From contig DRGK01000016.1 of assembly GCA_011050075.1 (NCBI GenBank), positions 1 to 33,889 of the forward strand: a stretch of DNA of 33,889 bases, read 5' to 3'. Positions 1-7,581 of this stretch are shown here, one piece after another. The DNA comes from Candidatus Jorgensenbacteria bacterium (GTDB lineage: Bacteria; Patescibacteriota; Minisyncoccia; UBA6257; GWB1-50-10). Positions within the stretch are counted from its first letter, which is position 1. Every line of letters starts with the position of its first letter. Both the position numbers and the translations under genes were made by a program. Below the pieces are notes generated by a model. It ran no database searches. It was given only the letters and a program-made list of their open reading frames with translations, and was not told the origin of the DNA.

Positions 1-1241
1 ATAGTATTGCTGCTTCAGTCCCCACATCTCAAGGTTCTTATCAGTGGACGATTCCCTTTTATTTGTCTGAGACCGGAGGAAGCTTCAAGATCGAGTTAAG
101 AGGAAAAGCATGGGGTATCGAAAGCAGTTACTTTTCTATCGCTCCTCCTACTGCCCCAGTGTCTGAGAAGCCAAGTGAGGGGTCAGCGCCTCCTAAGGAT
201 CTGTCGGTCTGTTATGTCAGTGATAAGTTGATCGGATATTATAACCAGCTTCTTTTGGAGCTTAAAAAAGCAGAATTAGCAGGTGATAAAGAAAAAGCGA
301 GGGTGACAACGGAAAGGATATCAACCCTAGCACAGGAAACTCCAAAAGGGTGGGAGTTGTGCGAGGAAGCACCAATAGATAGATGTCAAGATGTTGAGCT
401 TTGGAGCAGTAAGATTGCTTATTATAAAAAATTAAGTGCCTTGAGCGACCCCGACCTAAAAAAGGAAACGAGCCGTTCAAGGGAAGAGATCGAAAAAACA
501 TTAACAGAACTTAGCGTTGGCCTTCAAAAAGTAAGAGAACAATGTAGGGCTCAAAAAGAGTATACTGTGACATCGGCAAAGCCACTCCCACCGTCAGTTG
601 TAGAACCAGTAAAGCCAGTTGCTGTTGAGTCGGGCCAGGAGATAAGCTCGTATTATAGAGCTTATCTTGAAAAGGTAACTAACATAGTCAGCGTTGAGGA
701 TCAAATTAAGGAACTTAAAACATTAAGAGGAGAAATAGATAAGTTAGTCAGAGATCTTATAGAAGGAAAGAGAGAAATAAGAGTATCTGAAATTAGTGGT
801 CTAGTAACCGAGGTACAAGTGAGCCGCGGACAAATAAAAGCTGGTGACGTTGTTGTAAAAACAATGGAGAAGAAGATAATAGTTGATGTTGGAGAAGAAG
901 AGATAAGCATAGAGCCAACTAAAAAAGGGGGGCTTATTAAAGATAAGGGTCTGGAAGTAAAGGTAGAAGAGGTATCTATAAAAGATGAGATTTTAAGGGT
1001 GGGTAATTCTGAAGTTAAGGTCGTAGTCAGCGATATCGTAGCCAATCTTGAAATTTCACCAACATCTATTGAGCTAAAAGAAGAGAACGAAAAAGCTATT
1101 TATAGCATAGGGGTCCGCGAGGCAAGAAAATTACTAGGCTTTATCCCTGTGACAATTACTATTAGGATAATAGTAAATGCTACGAATGGTAACTTTCTAG
1201 AAGAACGTTTGCCTTGGTATTCCTTTTTGACAAGGAAGTAA
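1..1241 (+). CDS. Partial gene (5' end missing): probable exported Lys/Glu-rich protein with N-terminal Ig-like/Ser-Thr-rich anchor-type domain
   Basis: The reading frame is open from base 3 to the TAA at 1239-1241, so the true start lies upstream; a TTG at 63 is in frame but is inside a domain. The first visible residues (GSYQWTIPFYL, then FKIELRG, then SSYFSIAPP) follow the pattern of the KRE9/KNH-type Ser-Thr-rich anchored domain (PF10342-like: G-x-Y-x-W-x-I-P...Y-x-I-x-L...S-x-x-F-x-I), an extracellular beta-sandwich common in Parcubacteria. Then come Pro-rich linkers, a Cys-containing helical stretch, coiled-coil-like Lys/Glu-rich sequence, and a beta-rich C-terminus ending in a hydrophobic GFIPVTITIRIIV strand and a WYSFL tail. 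No enzyme motif is visible. About four fifths of its arginines use AGA or AGG, whereas the next genes use mostly CGN. Exported location is inferred from the domain, since any signal peptide lies outside the window. Confidence 0.75.
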   Translation, partial: SIAASVPTSQGSYQWTIPFYLSETGGSFKIELRGKAWGIESSYFSIAPPTAPVSEKPSEGSAPPKDLSVCYVSDKLIGYYNQLLLELKKAELAGDKEKARVTTERISTLAQETPKGWELCEEAPIDRCQDVELWSSKIAYYKKLSALSDPDLKKETSRSREEIEKTLTELSVGLQKVREQCRAQKEYTVTSAKPLPPSVVEPVKPVAVESGQEISSYYRAYLEKVTNIVSVEDQIKELKTLRGEIDKLVRDLIEGKREIRVSEISGLVTEVQVSRGQIKAGDVVVKTMEKKIIVDVGEEEISIEPTKKGGLIKDKGLEVKVEEVSIKDEILRVGNSEVKVVVSDIVANLEISPTSIELKEENEKAIYSIGVREARKLLGFIPVTITIRIIVNATNGNFLEERLPWYSFLTRK

Positions 1242-1523
1242 TTAAGGCTTACTTTATCACTTTTGACGGTTGATTTTTTCCAAAAAACCTCACGCAAAAT
1301 TGAGGACTCATTTTACTCAAACACCTCCTTAAACACACCAGAAACATATTTGGTTGAGGGAATAGTGTACTGCAGAATGTTTCAGATTGCCGAGAAATCA
1401 AGGGTGATGTCCGTTGCTGGAACGGGCGCAACTTAGTTTTGCAACGTATTGTCTCAAGAATACCAAGTAAGTTTTCTCCTAAGAGTTGACGAAACAGTAA
1501 CTCTACGTTTTAATGAAACAACT
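1242..1523. other. 282-bp non-coding gap before rpmF
   Basis: No convincing gene is seen on either strand. Possible weak structure: arms CCTCA (1288-1292) and TGAGG (1301-1305) and arms GTTGC (1413-1417) and GCAAC (1428-1432) followed by a T-rich run; either could help end the upstream gene but both are short. The rpmF promoter lies at the 3' end. Housekeeping rpmF is often preceded by a YceD/DUF177 gene in other bacteria; I see none here. Confidence 0.5.
1486..1514 (+). promoter_or_regulatory. Sigma-70-type promoter of rpmF operon, predicting a nearly leaderless mRNA
   Basis: TTGACG at 1486-1491, a 17-bp spacer and TTTAAT at 1509-1514 fit the consensus well. Transcription should begin near 1521, two or three bases before the ATG at 1524, and no Shine-Dalgarno sequence is present, which also argues for the ATG rather than the upstream TTG start. 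Confidence 0.7.
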
Positions 1524-1700
1524 ATGGCCGTACCAAAAAAACATTTTACGAGATCTAAAGTAGGAAAGAAACGTTCGCAGAAAGGACTGAAGAAACAGGA
1601 TATACAGCCGTGTCCTCAATGCAAGGCACCGGCATTGCCGCACCGTCGATGTACGTACTGCCACACATACGCTTGGTCAAAAAGAACCTCTACTACGTAA
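1524..1700 (+). CDS. rpmF: 50S ribosomal protein L32
   Basis: 58 residues, the usual length for bL32. It starts with MAVPKKH, which is the classic L32 N-terminus, is rich in Lys/Arg, and carries the zinc-ribbon cysteines C30-P-Q-C33 and C43-T-Y-C46, so it is the zinc-binding (C+) form. The protein sits in the large ribosomal subunit. A TTG at 1449 would add 25 residues but overlaps the promoter at 1486-1514 and has no counterpart in L32, so the ATG at 1524 is chosen. nusB follows three bases after its stop, making rpmF the first gene of an rpmF-nusB-rnc-smc operon. Confidence 0.96.
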   Translation: MAVPKKHFTRSKVGKKRSQKGLKKQDIQPCPQCKAPALPHRRCTYCHTYAWSKRTSTT

Positions 1701-1703
1701 TAA

Positions 1704-2153
1704 ATGGCTACGCGTCATTTGATACGCACTATCGTATTTCAAACACTCTATGAGTGGGATTTTCATAATCGTACCGTTGATTTTGTAAAAGTGCTTGAGC
1801 GAAATCTTAAGCAGTTAGGGCAAGATATTGATGAACCTGAGTTTGCGTGGAGTCTCGCACAAGGCGTTGTTGAACACCTGAAAGAAATAGATAAGATCAT
1901 TGAACGAGTTGCTCCCGAGTGGCCCATTGACCAAATTGCGTTAGCAGACCGTAACGTGTTGCGATTAGGGCTCTATGAACTCCTTTTTGGCAATACTGAC
2001 GAGGTGCCGCCGAAGGTCGCTATTAATGAAGCAATTGAGGTTGCAAAGAACTATGGCGGTATTAATTCACCGAAGTTTATCAATGGTGTACTGGGAACGG
2101 TGTATCGTGAGATGCAGGATGACTCAAAGTTTTCAGAACAAGTAAAATCATGA
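1704..2153 (+). CDS. nusB: Transcription antitermination factor NusB
   Basis: 149 residues, a normal NusB length. NusB pairs with ribosomal protein S10 (NusE) to bind boxA RNA and keep RNA polymerase processive, chiefly on rRNA operons. The N-terminal half shows the helical R-x-x-x-F-Q-x-L-Y-x-W pattern; the C-terminal half has the family signature LADRNVLRLGLYELLF followed by P-x-K-V-A-I-N-E-A-I-E-V-A-K and the FINGVLG motif. It starts three bases after the rpmF stop and its own stop overlaps the rnc start by four bases (ATGA), so translation of rnc is probably coupled to it. Confidence 0.95.
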   Translation: MATRHLIRTIVFQTLYEWDFHNRTVDFVKVLERNLKQLGQDIDEPEFAWSLAQGVVEHLKEIDKIIERVAPEWPIDQIALADRNVLRLGLYELLFGNTDEVPPKVAINEAIEVAKNYGGINSPKFINGVLGTVYREMQDDSKFSEQVKS

Positions 2154-2839
2154 GCGATGTACTTGAAGAACGCATTGGTATATTGTTCCGCAACAAAGAT
2201 TTACTGCGTGAAGCATTAACACACCGTTCATACCTCAATGAACACTCTGATTGGCCGGTACCGCACAATGAACGCCTGGAATTCCTGGGCGATGCAGTGT
2301 TGGAATTAGTAGTGACCGACTTTCTGTTCAAAAAGTTTGCGGAATACGACGAGGGGATTTTAACGAATGTTCGAGCAGCATTAGTTAATCAGACAATGCT
2401 GGCGCAGATTTCCGAAGATATTGAGTTGGAAGGTGAGATATTTTTGTCCCATGGTCAGGAGCGTGGGACTGATAAGGCGCGCGAATCCATACTTGCAAAT
2501 GGGGTTGAAGCGTTGATCGGGGCAGCATACCTTGATGGTGGATACGAGACTGCACAGATATTCATTGAACGGTTTATCCTATCGTACGTGGATGAAGTTA
2601 TGAAAGATAAACGATACCAGGATCCTAAGAGTTCTCTACAGGAGATAGTGCAGGAGCAGTTGAAGACAACCCCGTTATATAAGGTTCTGGAAGAGAGTGG
2701 ACCGGACCACGAGAAGGAATTTGTTGTGGGAGTATACTTTGGTGACAAACTGTCCGCACGTGGCGTAGGTGGTTCAAAACAAGATGCCGAGCGCGTAGCA
2801 GCTGAAACAGCATTGAAGGAAATTCGTGATAATGAATAA
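2150..2839 (+). CDS. rnc: Ribonuclease III
   Basis: 229 residues, normal for bacterial RNase III, the double-strand-specific endonuclease that processes rRNA precursors and structured mRNAs. The catalytic domain (about 1-150) has the signature NERLEFLGD at 40-48 (E41, E44 and D48 correspond to E. coli E38, E41 and D45). The second catalytic segment reads ILANGVEALIGAAYLD; the glutamate equivalent to E. coli E117 is kept, but the position of E. coli D114 is Asn. The C-terminal domain (about 155-229) is a dsRNA-binding domain (PKSSLQEIVQ, GVYFGDK, GGSKQDAERVAAETAL). It overlaps nusB by 4 bp and smc by 8 bp. Confidence 0.95.
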   Translation: MSDVLEERIGILFRNKDLLREALTHRSYLNEHSDWPVPHNERLEFLGDAVLELVVTDFLFKKFAEYDEGILTNVRAALVNQTMLAQISEDIELEGEIFLSHGQERGTDKARESILANGVEALIGAAYLDGGYETAQIFIERFILSYVDEVMKDKRYQDPKSSLQEIVQEQLKTTPLYKVLEESGPDHEKEFVVGVYFGDKLSARGVGGSKQDAERVAAETALKEIRDNE

Positions 2840-5015
2840 CTTTTTGACACGACTTGAGATACAAGGTTTTAAATCGTTTGCATCAAAAACACAACTTGCA
2901 CTGCACGCACGCGTAGTAGGTATTGTTGGACCGAACGGTTCCGGAAAATCGAATATTATTGACGCTATTCGTTGGGTACTTGGTGAACGTGGAGCGAAAC
3001 AGCTGCGTGGCGATGTACTCAGTAATCTTATGTTTGCGGGTACGCCGACTAAGCAGGCGGCGAGCATAGCTCGTGTTTCTTTAACGTTTAATAATAAAGA
3101 ACGGTTACTCCCGATAGACAGTGAAGAGGTTACGCTCACACGTCGTATTGACAGGTCTGGTACCACAAAATTTTTATTGAACGACGTGGAAGTGAGACTA
3201 AAAGACGTTGTGCATATGCTTGCCCGGGCGCGTATGGGGACGCGTGGACTTACCATTATCGGACAAGGGCAGAGCGATGTGTTTGTCCGTATCGGTCCTC
3301 GTGAACGACGTGAGATGATAGAGGAGATAATTGGTTTGAAAGAATATCGATTAAAGAAGCAGACCGCAGAACGTCGCCTAGAGCGCAGTAAGCAGAATAT
3401 GCAGTTGGTACAGGCGCAGTTGAAAGAATTAATACCACACCTGCGCCTTTTGCGCAGTCAGCGCCGTAAATGGGAAAAGCGCGATGAGCTTGAGCGACAA
3501 TTAAAAGAGCTCGCGGTCCGATATTTCGCAACTCGCTACCATGCATTGCAAGGCACGTTGCGTGATGCAGAAGCTGCATTGCGTGATGGGGAGCATAGAA
3601 AGAAAGACATGGAACAGCGGGTGAGCGATGTTGAACGACAGGTACGTGCTATGCAGCAGAAAACGGGCAAGCGGGATGATCTGCAGGTGATGCATGGTCA
3701 GCTGCGTACGTTGCAAGAAGAACAGTTGAACGTACAACAGGCTCTGGCGCGCGCAGAGGCCCGACTGGAATTCCGGTCGGGAGAGCGAAAAACATCTGTG
3801 GCAGATGCCGGGCAGCTTATTCAGCTCATGCAATCGTTTGTGCATGAAGCAACTCAGACGCTTGAGAGTACCAGTGATGCATTGCGAAATGTGGTAGTGC
3901 GGTGGCTGAAGAAATTTAAAGCTGCGTATGATCAGGAATATAAAATAGAAACTACACTGCCCCGTACGAATGAGGTACAGACGTTACAGAAGCAACTTGA
4001 ACGTATTGTGCGGGAGATTGCAAAAGCTCAAACAGAGGAAGATGCGCTGTTGAGCAAGCGAGAGAAAGGAAATCAAGAGTTTAGGAAATTTATTGAAGCA
4101 CTGGAGCAAGAGAAAAATAATGTGCGGACCATTGAGCGTGATATGCAGACACATGTGTTAACCAGTGAACGCACCAAATTTAAGATACAAGAGATTGATG
4201 GAAAGTGGCGTTCATTGGGATTTTCAAGTAATGAACTGAGACGTGCACAGCCGGATCGGTCAGCAGTGCCGGAAGACGAAGCGGAGAAAACTGAGCATAC
4301 CATTGAACGATTAAGAGTAGATGTTATTGCTGCCGGAGAGATTGATGCTGTTCTCATTGAGGAGGCAAAAGAAACAGAAGAGCGCTATACATTTCTGGAG
4401 GGGGAATTGCAGGATTTGGAGAAAGCATCACAAGATCTGCACCGGGTTATTCATACGCTCGATGAGAGAATTCATAAAGATTTTAAGAAGTACTTTGATT
4501 TGGTAAATAGAGAATTTAATACGTACTTCCGGCTTATGTTTAGAGGTGGTAAGGCACGTCTCAGACTGATACAAAAACAGCAATTTACGAAAGATGAAAC
4601 AGTAGATGGGGAACAGGAAGAAATCGTTGGAGCGGAACCGAAAATAGAGCAAGAGAGCATTGCAGGTATTGATATTCAGCTTTCATTACCGCGTAAAAAA
4701 ATGACCAATATCGATATGCTTTCGGGTGGGGAGAAAACACTCGTGTCCTTAGCGGCATTATTTGCGCTCATTGCCGTATCTCCACCACCATTCCTTGTGC
4801 TTGATGAAATTGATGCGGCACTCGATGAGGTCAATGCTCAGCGTTTTGCGGAACTCATTAAAGAATTTTCCCACAAAACGCAGTTCATTATTGTGACGCA
4901 CAACAGAGTTACCATGGAGGTTATTGATACGTTGTATGGTATTACAATGGGGAATGAAGGTGTTTCGCGCGTACTTTCTATGAAACTTGAGGAGGCAGAG
5001 CGGGTTGCAGGATAA
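2832..5015 (+). CDS. smc: Short SMC-type chromosome segregation ATPase without a visible hinge
   Basis: 727 residues against roughly 1150-1200 for bacterial SMC. The N-terminal head opens with LEIQGFKSFASKT and Walker A GPNGSGKS at 33-40, followed by AIRWVLGERGAKQLRG and the Q-loop region IIGQGQSD. The C-terminal head has the ABC signature MLSGGEKT near 630 and Walker B FLVLDEIDAALDE near 655, so both ATPase halves are intact. Between them are about 390 residues of Lys/Glu/Gln-rich coiled coil; I find no SMC hinge motif and no Rad50-like CxxC hook. A less helical-looking stretch near 325-385 could be the turn of a short hairpin. The ATG at 2832 is chosen over the GTG at 2826 because AAGGA lies at 2817-2821. 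Expected role: DNA binding and chromosome compaction; how it dimerises is open. Confidence 0.9.
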   Translation: MNNFLTRLEIQGFKSFASKTQLALHARVVGIVGPNGSGKSNIIDAIRWVLGERGAKQLRGDVLSNLMFAGTPTKQAASIARVSLTFNNKERLLPIDSEEVTLTRRIDRSGTTKFLLNDVEVRLKDVVHMLARARMGTRGLTIIGQGQSDVFVRIGPRERREMIEEIIGLKEYRLKKQTAERRLERSKQNMQLVQAQLKELIPHLRLLRSQRRKWEKRDELERQLKELAVRYFATRYHALQGTLRDAEAALRDGEHRKKDMEQRVSDVERQVRAMQQKTGKRDDLQVMHGQLRTLQEEQLNVQQALARAEARLEFRSGERKTSVADAGQLIQLMQSFVHEATQTLESTSDALRNVVVRWLKKFKAAYDQEYKIETTLPRTNEVQTLQKQLERIVREIAKAQTEEDALLSKREKGNQEFRKFIEALEQEKNNVRTIERDMQTHVLTSERTKFKIQEIDGKWRSLGFSSNELRRAQPDRSAVPEDEAEKTEHTIERLRVDVIAAGEIDAVLIEEAKETEERYTFLEGELQDLEKASQDLHRVIHTLDERIHKDFKKYFDLVNREFNTYFRLMFRGGKARLRLIQKQQFTKDETVDGEQEEIVGAEPKIEQESIAGIDIQLSLPRKKMTNIDMLSGGEKTLVSLAALFALIAVSPPPFLVLDEIDAALDEVNAQRFAELIKEFSHKTQFIIVTHNRVTMEVIDTLYGITMGNEGVSRVLSMKLEEAERVAG

Positions 5016-5017
5016 GC

Positions 5018-5046
5018 TTGATTCCTGTATGCTCCCTATGCATAAT
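5018..5046 (+). promoter_or_regulatory. Promoter of rpsP
   Basis: TTGATT at 5018-5023, a 17-bp spacer and CATAAT at 5041-5046. Start of transcription would be near 5053, giving a leader of about 13 bases without a Shine-Dalgarno sequence. It lies directly after the smc stop codon. Confidence 0.55.
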
Positions 5047-5065
5047 ACGTACACATTACAGAACT

Positions 5066-5554
5066 ATGTTATCTATTAGATTTAAACCGGTAGGCAAAAA
5101 AAAGCAGATATCATTCCGCGTTGTTGTGGTGGAGCGCCGCTCCAAGCTACAAGGACGATTTATAGAGGATCTCGGGTGGTGTAACCCGCATACTGACACG
5201 CATAGCGTGAAAGAAGAACGTATAAAGTACTGGCTTGGCGTTGGTGCTCAGCCTACTGATAGCGTACACAATATGCTTGTTCGTGCCAGTGTTGTAACTG
5301 GTCCAAAACGGGCGGTGCATGCTAAAAAGAAGATGTCTAAGAATGAAAGCACTAAGCAAGACATAGAGCCACAGTCCGTAGAAAAAGCGGAAGAGGCTAA
5401 ATCATCTGCTAAAGCAGATGATCGCCCGACTCATTTAAGTTCTGACTCAAATGAGTTTAGGAAAAAGGAAGAAGTAAAAGAAGAATCCCAGCCTCAAGAG
5501 AGCGTTGAGGAAGAAAGTAGGCAAGAAAAGACACAGGAAGGAAAAGAGGAATGA
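5066..5554 (+). CDS. rpsP: 30S ribosomal protein S16 with a long charged C-terminal tail
   Basis: 162 residues; bS16 is usually about 80-90. Residues 1-82 are clear S16: IRFKPVGKKK, GRFIEDLGWCNP, then KEERIKYWLGVGAQPTDSV. Residues from about 83 to the end are a low-complexity tail rich in Lys, Glu, Ser and Gln without hydrophobic core, likely disordered. The start at 5066 matches the family N-terminus (M-L-S-I-R-F); the upstream ATT/TTG frame extension to 5018 is rejected because it runs through the promoter. S16 is an early assembly protein of the small subunit. rpsP often neighbours rimM and trmD elsewhere; here it lies between smc and a superoxide dismutase. Confidence 0.93.
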   Translation: MLSIRFKPVGKKKQISFRVVVVERRSKLQGRFIEDLGWCNPHTDTHSVKEERIKYWLGVGAQPTDSVHNMLVRASVVTGPKRAVHAKKKMSKNESTKQDIEPQSVEKAEEAKSSAKADDRPTHLSSDSNEFRKKEEVKEESQPQESVEEESRQEKTQEGKEE

Positions 5555-5574
5555 GAAGTAAGAAGTAATCTTTC

Positions 5575-5602
5575 ACGTCCCACACTAGTGTAGGACGTTT
5601 TG
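5575..5602 (+). terminator. Probable intrinsic terminator of rpsP, overlapping the sodA promoter
   Basis: A 24-base near-perfect inverted repeat (5575-5598, outer arms ACGTCC and GGACGT, inner ACACT/AGTGT, one unpaired C/A position) is followed by TTTTGTTAT. It ends one base or so before the extended -10 element of the next gene, so it may also act as an operator. Confidence 0.55.
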
Positions 5603-5609
5603 TTATACT
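5601..5609 (+). promoter_or_regulatory. Extended -10 promoter of sodA (leaderless start)
   Basis: TGT followed by TATACT (5604-5609) forms an extended -10 element; six bases separate it from the ATG at 5616, so the transcript should begin at or next to the start codon. No good -35 is seen at the right distance; that place is occupied by the inverted repeat. Confidence 0.6.
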
Positions 5610-5615
5610 GCACCT

Positions 5616-6248
5616 ATGCACGATTTACCAAAATTGCCATACGCGTATGATGCACTTGAGCCGTATCTTGATGCGAAGACGATGGAGATACATCATGGTA
5701 AGCATCACCAAGCATACGTTAATAAACTGAACGAGACGCTTAGTAATCACGAGGAATGGGGGGCGAAATCACTGGAAGATACATTACAATCACTCGACGA
5801 AGCACCGGGGGGTATTCGTACCGCGTTGCGTAACTTTGGTGGTGGCCACTATAATCACACATTCTTCTGGGAGAATATGGCGCAGCATGCCCCAGGAAGT
5901 GAAGGTGGTGGCGGTGGTGAACCGGACGGCGCGCTTGCAAAAGCAATAGCCGAACATTTTAAGGATTTTGCAATATTTAAAGAAACATTTTCCGATGCAG
6001 CGGTCACTGTTTTTGGCAGTGGCTGGGCATGGCTCGTTGTTGATGCTAATAGCAAGTTGCAAATAGTTAAGACGCTCAATCAAGACTGCCCACTCTCCAA
6101 TAATCAGACACCTATTCTTACAATAGATGCATGGGAGCACGCGTACTATCTTCAGTATCAAAATCGCCGTCCAGAATACGTTGAGAATTGGTGGAACGTT
6201 GTTAACTGGGATTCAGTTGCACGCAGACTTGCTGATGCTGTAAAGTAA
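5616..6248 (+). CDS. sodA: Superoxide dismutase, Mn-type Fe/Mn family
   Basis: 210 residues, normal for the Fe/Mn family, which turns superoxide into oxygen and hydrogen peroxide. The N-terminus LPKLPYAYDALEPYLD is nearly that of E. coli SodA. Metal ligands are visible at H26 (in MEIHHGKHH), H81 (in GGGHYNHTFFW), D171 and H175 (in DAWEHAYYLQYQ). Gly77 and Gln156 (in LNQDCP) are the arrangement typical of manganese enzymes rather than iron ones. No signal peptide, so cytoplasmic. It has its own extended -10 promoter and stands alone, which fits an oxygen-defence gene in a small genome. The ORF begins at the ATG six bases after the -10 box. Metal choice is inferred from these residues. Confidence 0.96.
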   Translation: MHDLPKLPYAYDALEPYLDAKTMEIHHGKHHQAYVNKLNETLSNHEEWGAKSLEDTLQSLDEAPGGIRTALRNFGGGHYNHTFFWENMAQHAPGSEGGGGGEPDGALAKAIAEHFKDFAIFKETFSDAAVTVFGSGWAWLVVDANSKLQIVKTLNQDCPLSNNQTPILTIDAWEHAYYLQYQNRRPEYVENWWNVVNWDSVARRLADAVK

Positions 6249-6271
6249 CGGTATGAGTGACCCTGCTCAGC

Positions 6272-6282
6272 TGTGATACTAT
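6272..6282 (+). promoter_or_regulatory. Extended -10 promoter of the mscS operon
   Basis: The stretch TGTGATACTAT holds two overlapping extended -10 readings (TG-T-GATACT or TG-A-TACTAT). Transcription would start near 6287-6289, two to four bases before the ATG at 6291. No clear -35 element. Confidence 0.45.
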
Positions 6283-6290
6283 TAAGAATA

Positions 6291-7376
6291 ATGATTGAAT
6301 CACTAAAAGAAGTTACCCAGACAGCTTGGTGGCAGTATGAAGTATTAAGCAACACAGTCGGTGTATATATTACTGCAGTCGTTGCGTTCATCATCATATA
6401 CCTGCTGTTGCAGGTATTTCAGTATGTGATACTGCGTCGTCTGCGAAAGTTCGCAGAACGTACCAAAACGCCGCTTGACGATGCACTCATTCGCATCATT
6501 GCATCACTGAAACCACCGTTCTATTTTTTCATTTCTGCGTATCTTGCGATTTCCTTTATTACACTCGCGGCGGTTCTACAGAAGGTAATTAACGTTGTAC
6601 TTATCGGTTGGATTATTTACCAGGCGATGGTGGCTCTTTCTATTTTTATTGATTATGCGCTCAGACGTATTGAGGAAAAAGAAGGAGAGGGTGAGCAGGG
6701 CACAAAGATGGCACTGCAGCTCGTTGGTAAAATTGCTAAAGCAGCATTGTGGATGATAGGTATATTGCTGGCACTCTCCAATTTCGGCGTGAATGTGTCG
6801 TCGCTCATTGCAGGACTGGGTATCGGCGGTATCGCAATAGCACTCGCGGCACAGAACCTTTTAGGCGACCTGTTTAGCTCATTCGCTATTTACTTTGATA
6901 AGCCGTTTGTGGTGGGGGACTATATTGTTGTTGGTGATAAAAAAGGAGTTGTGGAGCGTATCGGCATTAAAACAACGCGCATCCGTGCTTCGTATGGTGA
7001 AGAGATTATTATCTCAAATCAAGAACTTACCTCTACTCAGATTCAGAACTTTAAGACAATGGAAAAACGCCGTTCGGTGTTCACGTTTGGCGTGGTGTAT
7101 GAGACACCACAAAGGACATTTGAGCGCATCCCACAGATGGTAAAAGAAATCATTGATTCTGTCAGTGATGTTACGTTCGACCGTGTGCATTTTACCCAGT
7201 TCAACGATTCATCACTCGATTTTGAGGTGGTGTACTATGTATCTTCTTCCGATTATAGATTTTTTAAGGACCGCAATCAGGAGATTTTATTCAAGATAAA
7301 GAAGAGGTTTGAAGACGAAGGAATTGCAATGGCATACCCGACACGTACGGTATACGTGCATAAAAACGGAGGGTAG
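6291..7376 (+). CDS. mscS: MscS-family mechanosensitive ion channel
   Basis: 361 residues. Mechanosensitive channels of this family open under membrane tension and release solutes during osmotic downshock. Hydrophobic segments lie at about 20-42, 75-95, 100-120 and 145-165, followed by the pore-lining helix pattern SLIAGLGIGGIAIALAAQN and the beta domain opening LGDLFSSFAIYFDKPFVVGDYI. The C-terminal cytoplasmic domain (ISNQEL, then V-x-F-x-V-x-Y) completes the fold. A GTG at 6273 is in frame but falls inside the -10 element, so the ATG at 6291 is preferred. It is followed two bases later by a small membrane protein with a good ribosome binding site, so the two are likely one operon. Gene symbol is by family, not by proven orthology. 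Confidence 0.92.
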   Translation: MIESLKEVTQTAWWQYEVLSNTVGVYITAVVAFIIIYLLLQVFQYVILRRLRKFAERTKTPLDDALIRIIASLKPPFYFFISAYLAISFITLAAVLQKVINVVLIGWIIYQAMVALSIFIDYALRRIEEKEGEGEQGTKMALQLVGKIAKAALWMIGILLALSNFGVNVSSLIAGLGIGGIAIALAAQNLLGDLFSSFAIYFDKPFVVGDYIVVGDKKGVVERIGIKTTRIRASYGEEIIISNQELTSTQIQNFKTMEKRRSVFTFGVVYETPQRTFERIPQMVKEIIDSVSDVTFDRVHFTQFNDSSLDFEVVYYVSSSDYRFFKDRNQEILFKIKKRFEDEGIAMAYPTRTVYVHKNGG

Positions 7377-7377
7377 T

Positions 7378-7581
7378 ATGGAGTTTATTGGTTTTACTTT
7401 GGAGACTATCGGGAAAATACTTGTTGCGTATACCGCGCTTCGGGTACATCATCGTGTATGGAAGGAACACAGTATAAATAAGGGTGTGTTCCGCGCAATG
7501 CGCCGTGAACAAATAGTAGGTATTATTGGTATTGCGTTCATTATTATGGGATATGTAATACAGATTCCCTTTAAAATATGA
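7378..7581 (+). CDS. Small two-helix membrane protein of unknown function
   Basis: 67 residues starting at the ATG at 7378, which has a GGAGGG element four bases upstream (at the end of mscS); the in-frame upstream ATG at 7309 lies inside mscS and adds a hydrophilic extension, so it is rejected. Two hydrophobic helices (about 3-20 and 46-65) flank a strongly basic loop (RVHHRVWKEH, RAMRREQ), which predicts a hairpin with the loop in the cytoplasm. I do not recognise the family. It lies between the MscS channel and the FAD oxidase and overlaps the latter by four bases (ATGA), so it is translated with both and could be an accessory to either membrane process. Confidence 0.75.
   Translation: MEFIGFTLETIGKILVAYTALRVHHRVWKEHSINKGVFRAMRREQIVGIIGIAFIIMGYVIQIPFKI

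Noticed and set aside
1449-1523. Upstream TTG start giving L32 a 25-residue N-terminal extension
   Set aside because: The segment overlaps a near-consensus promoter, and L32 begins at MAVPKK in all families I know.
1242-1523. Possible small RNA or remnant YceD/DUF177 gene before rpmF
   Set aside because: Hairpins are only five base pairs and no translated frame resembles YceD.
2826-5015. Short SMC considered as a frameshift or deletion artefact
   Set aside because: One uninterrupted frame with both ATPase halves in place; short SMC-like proteins are plausible in reduced genomes, though read support was not checked.
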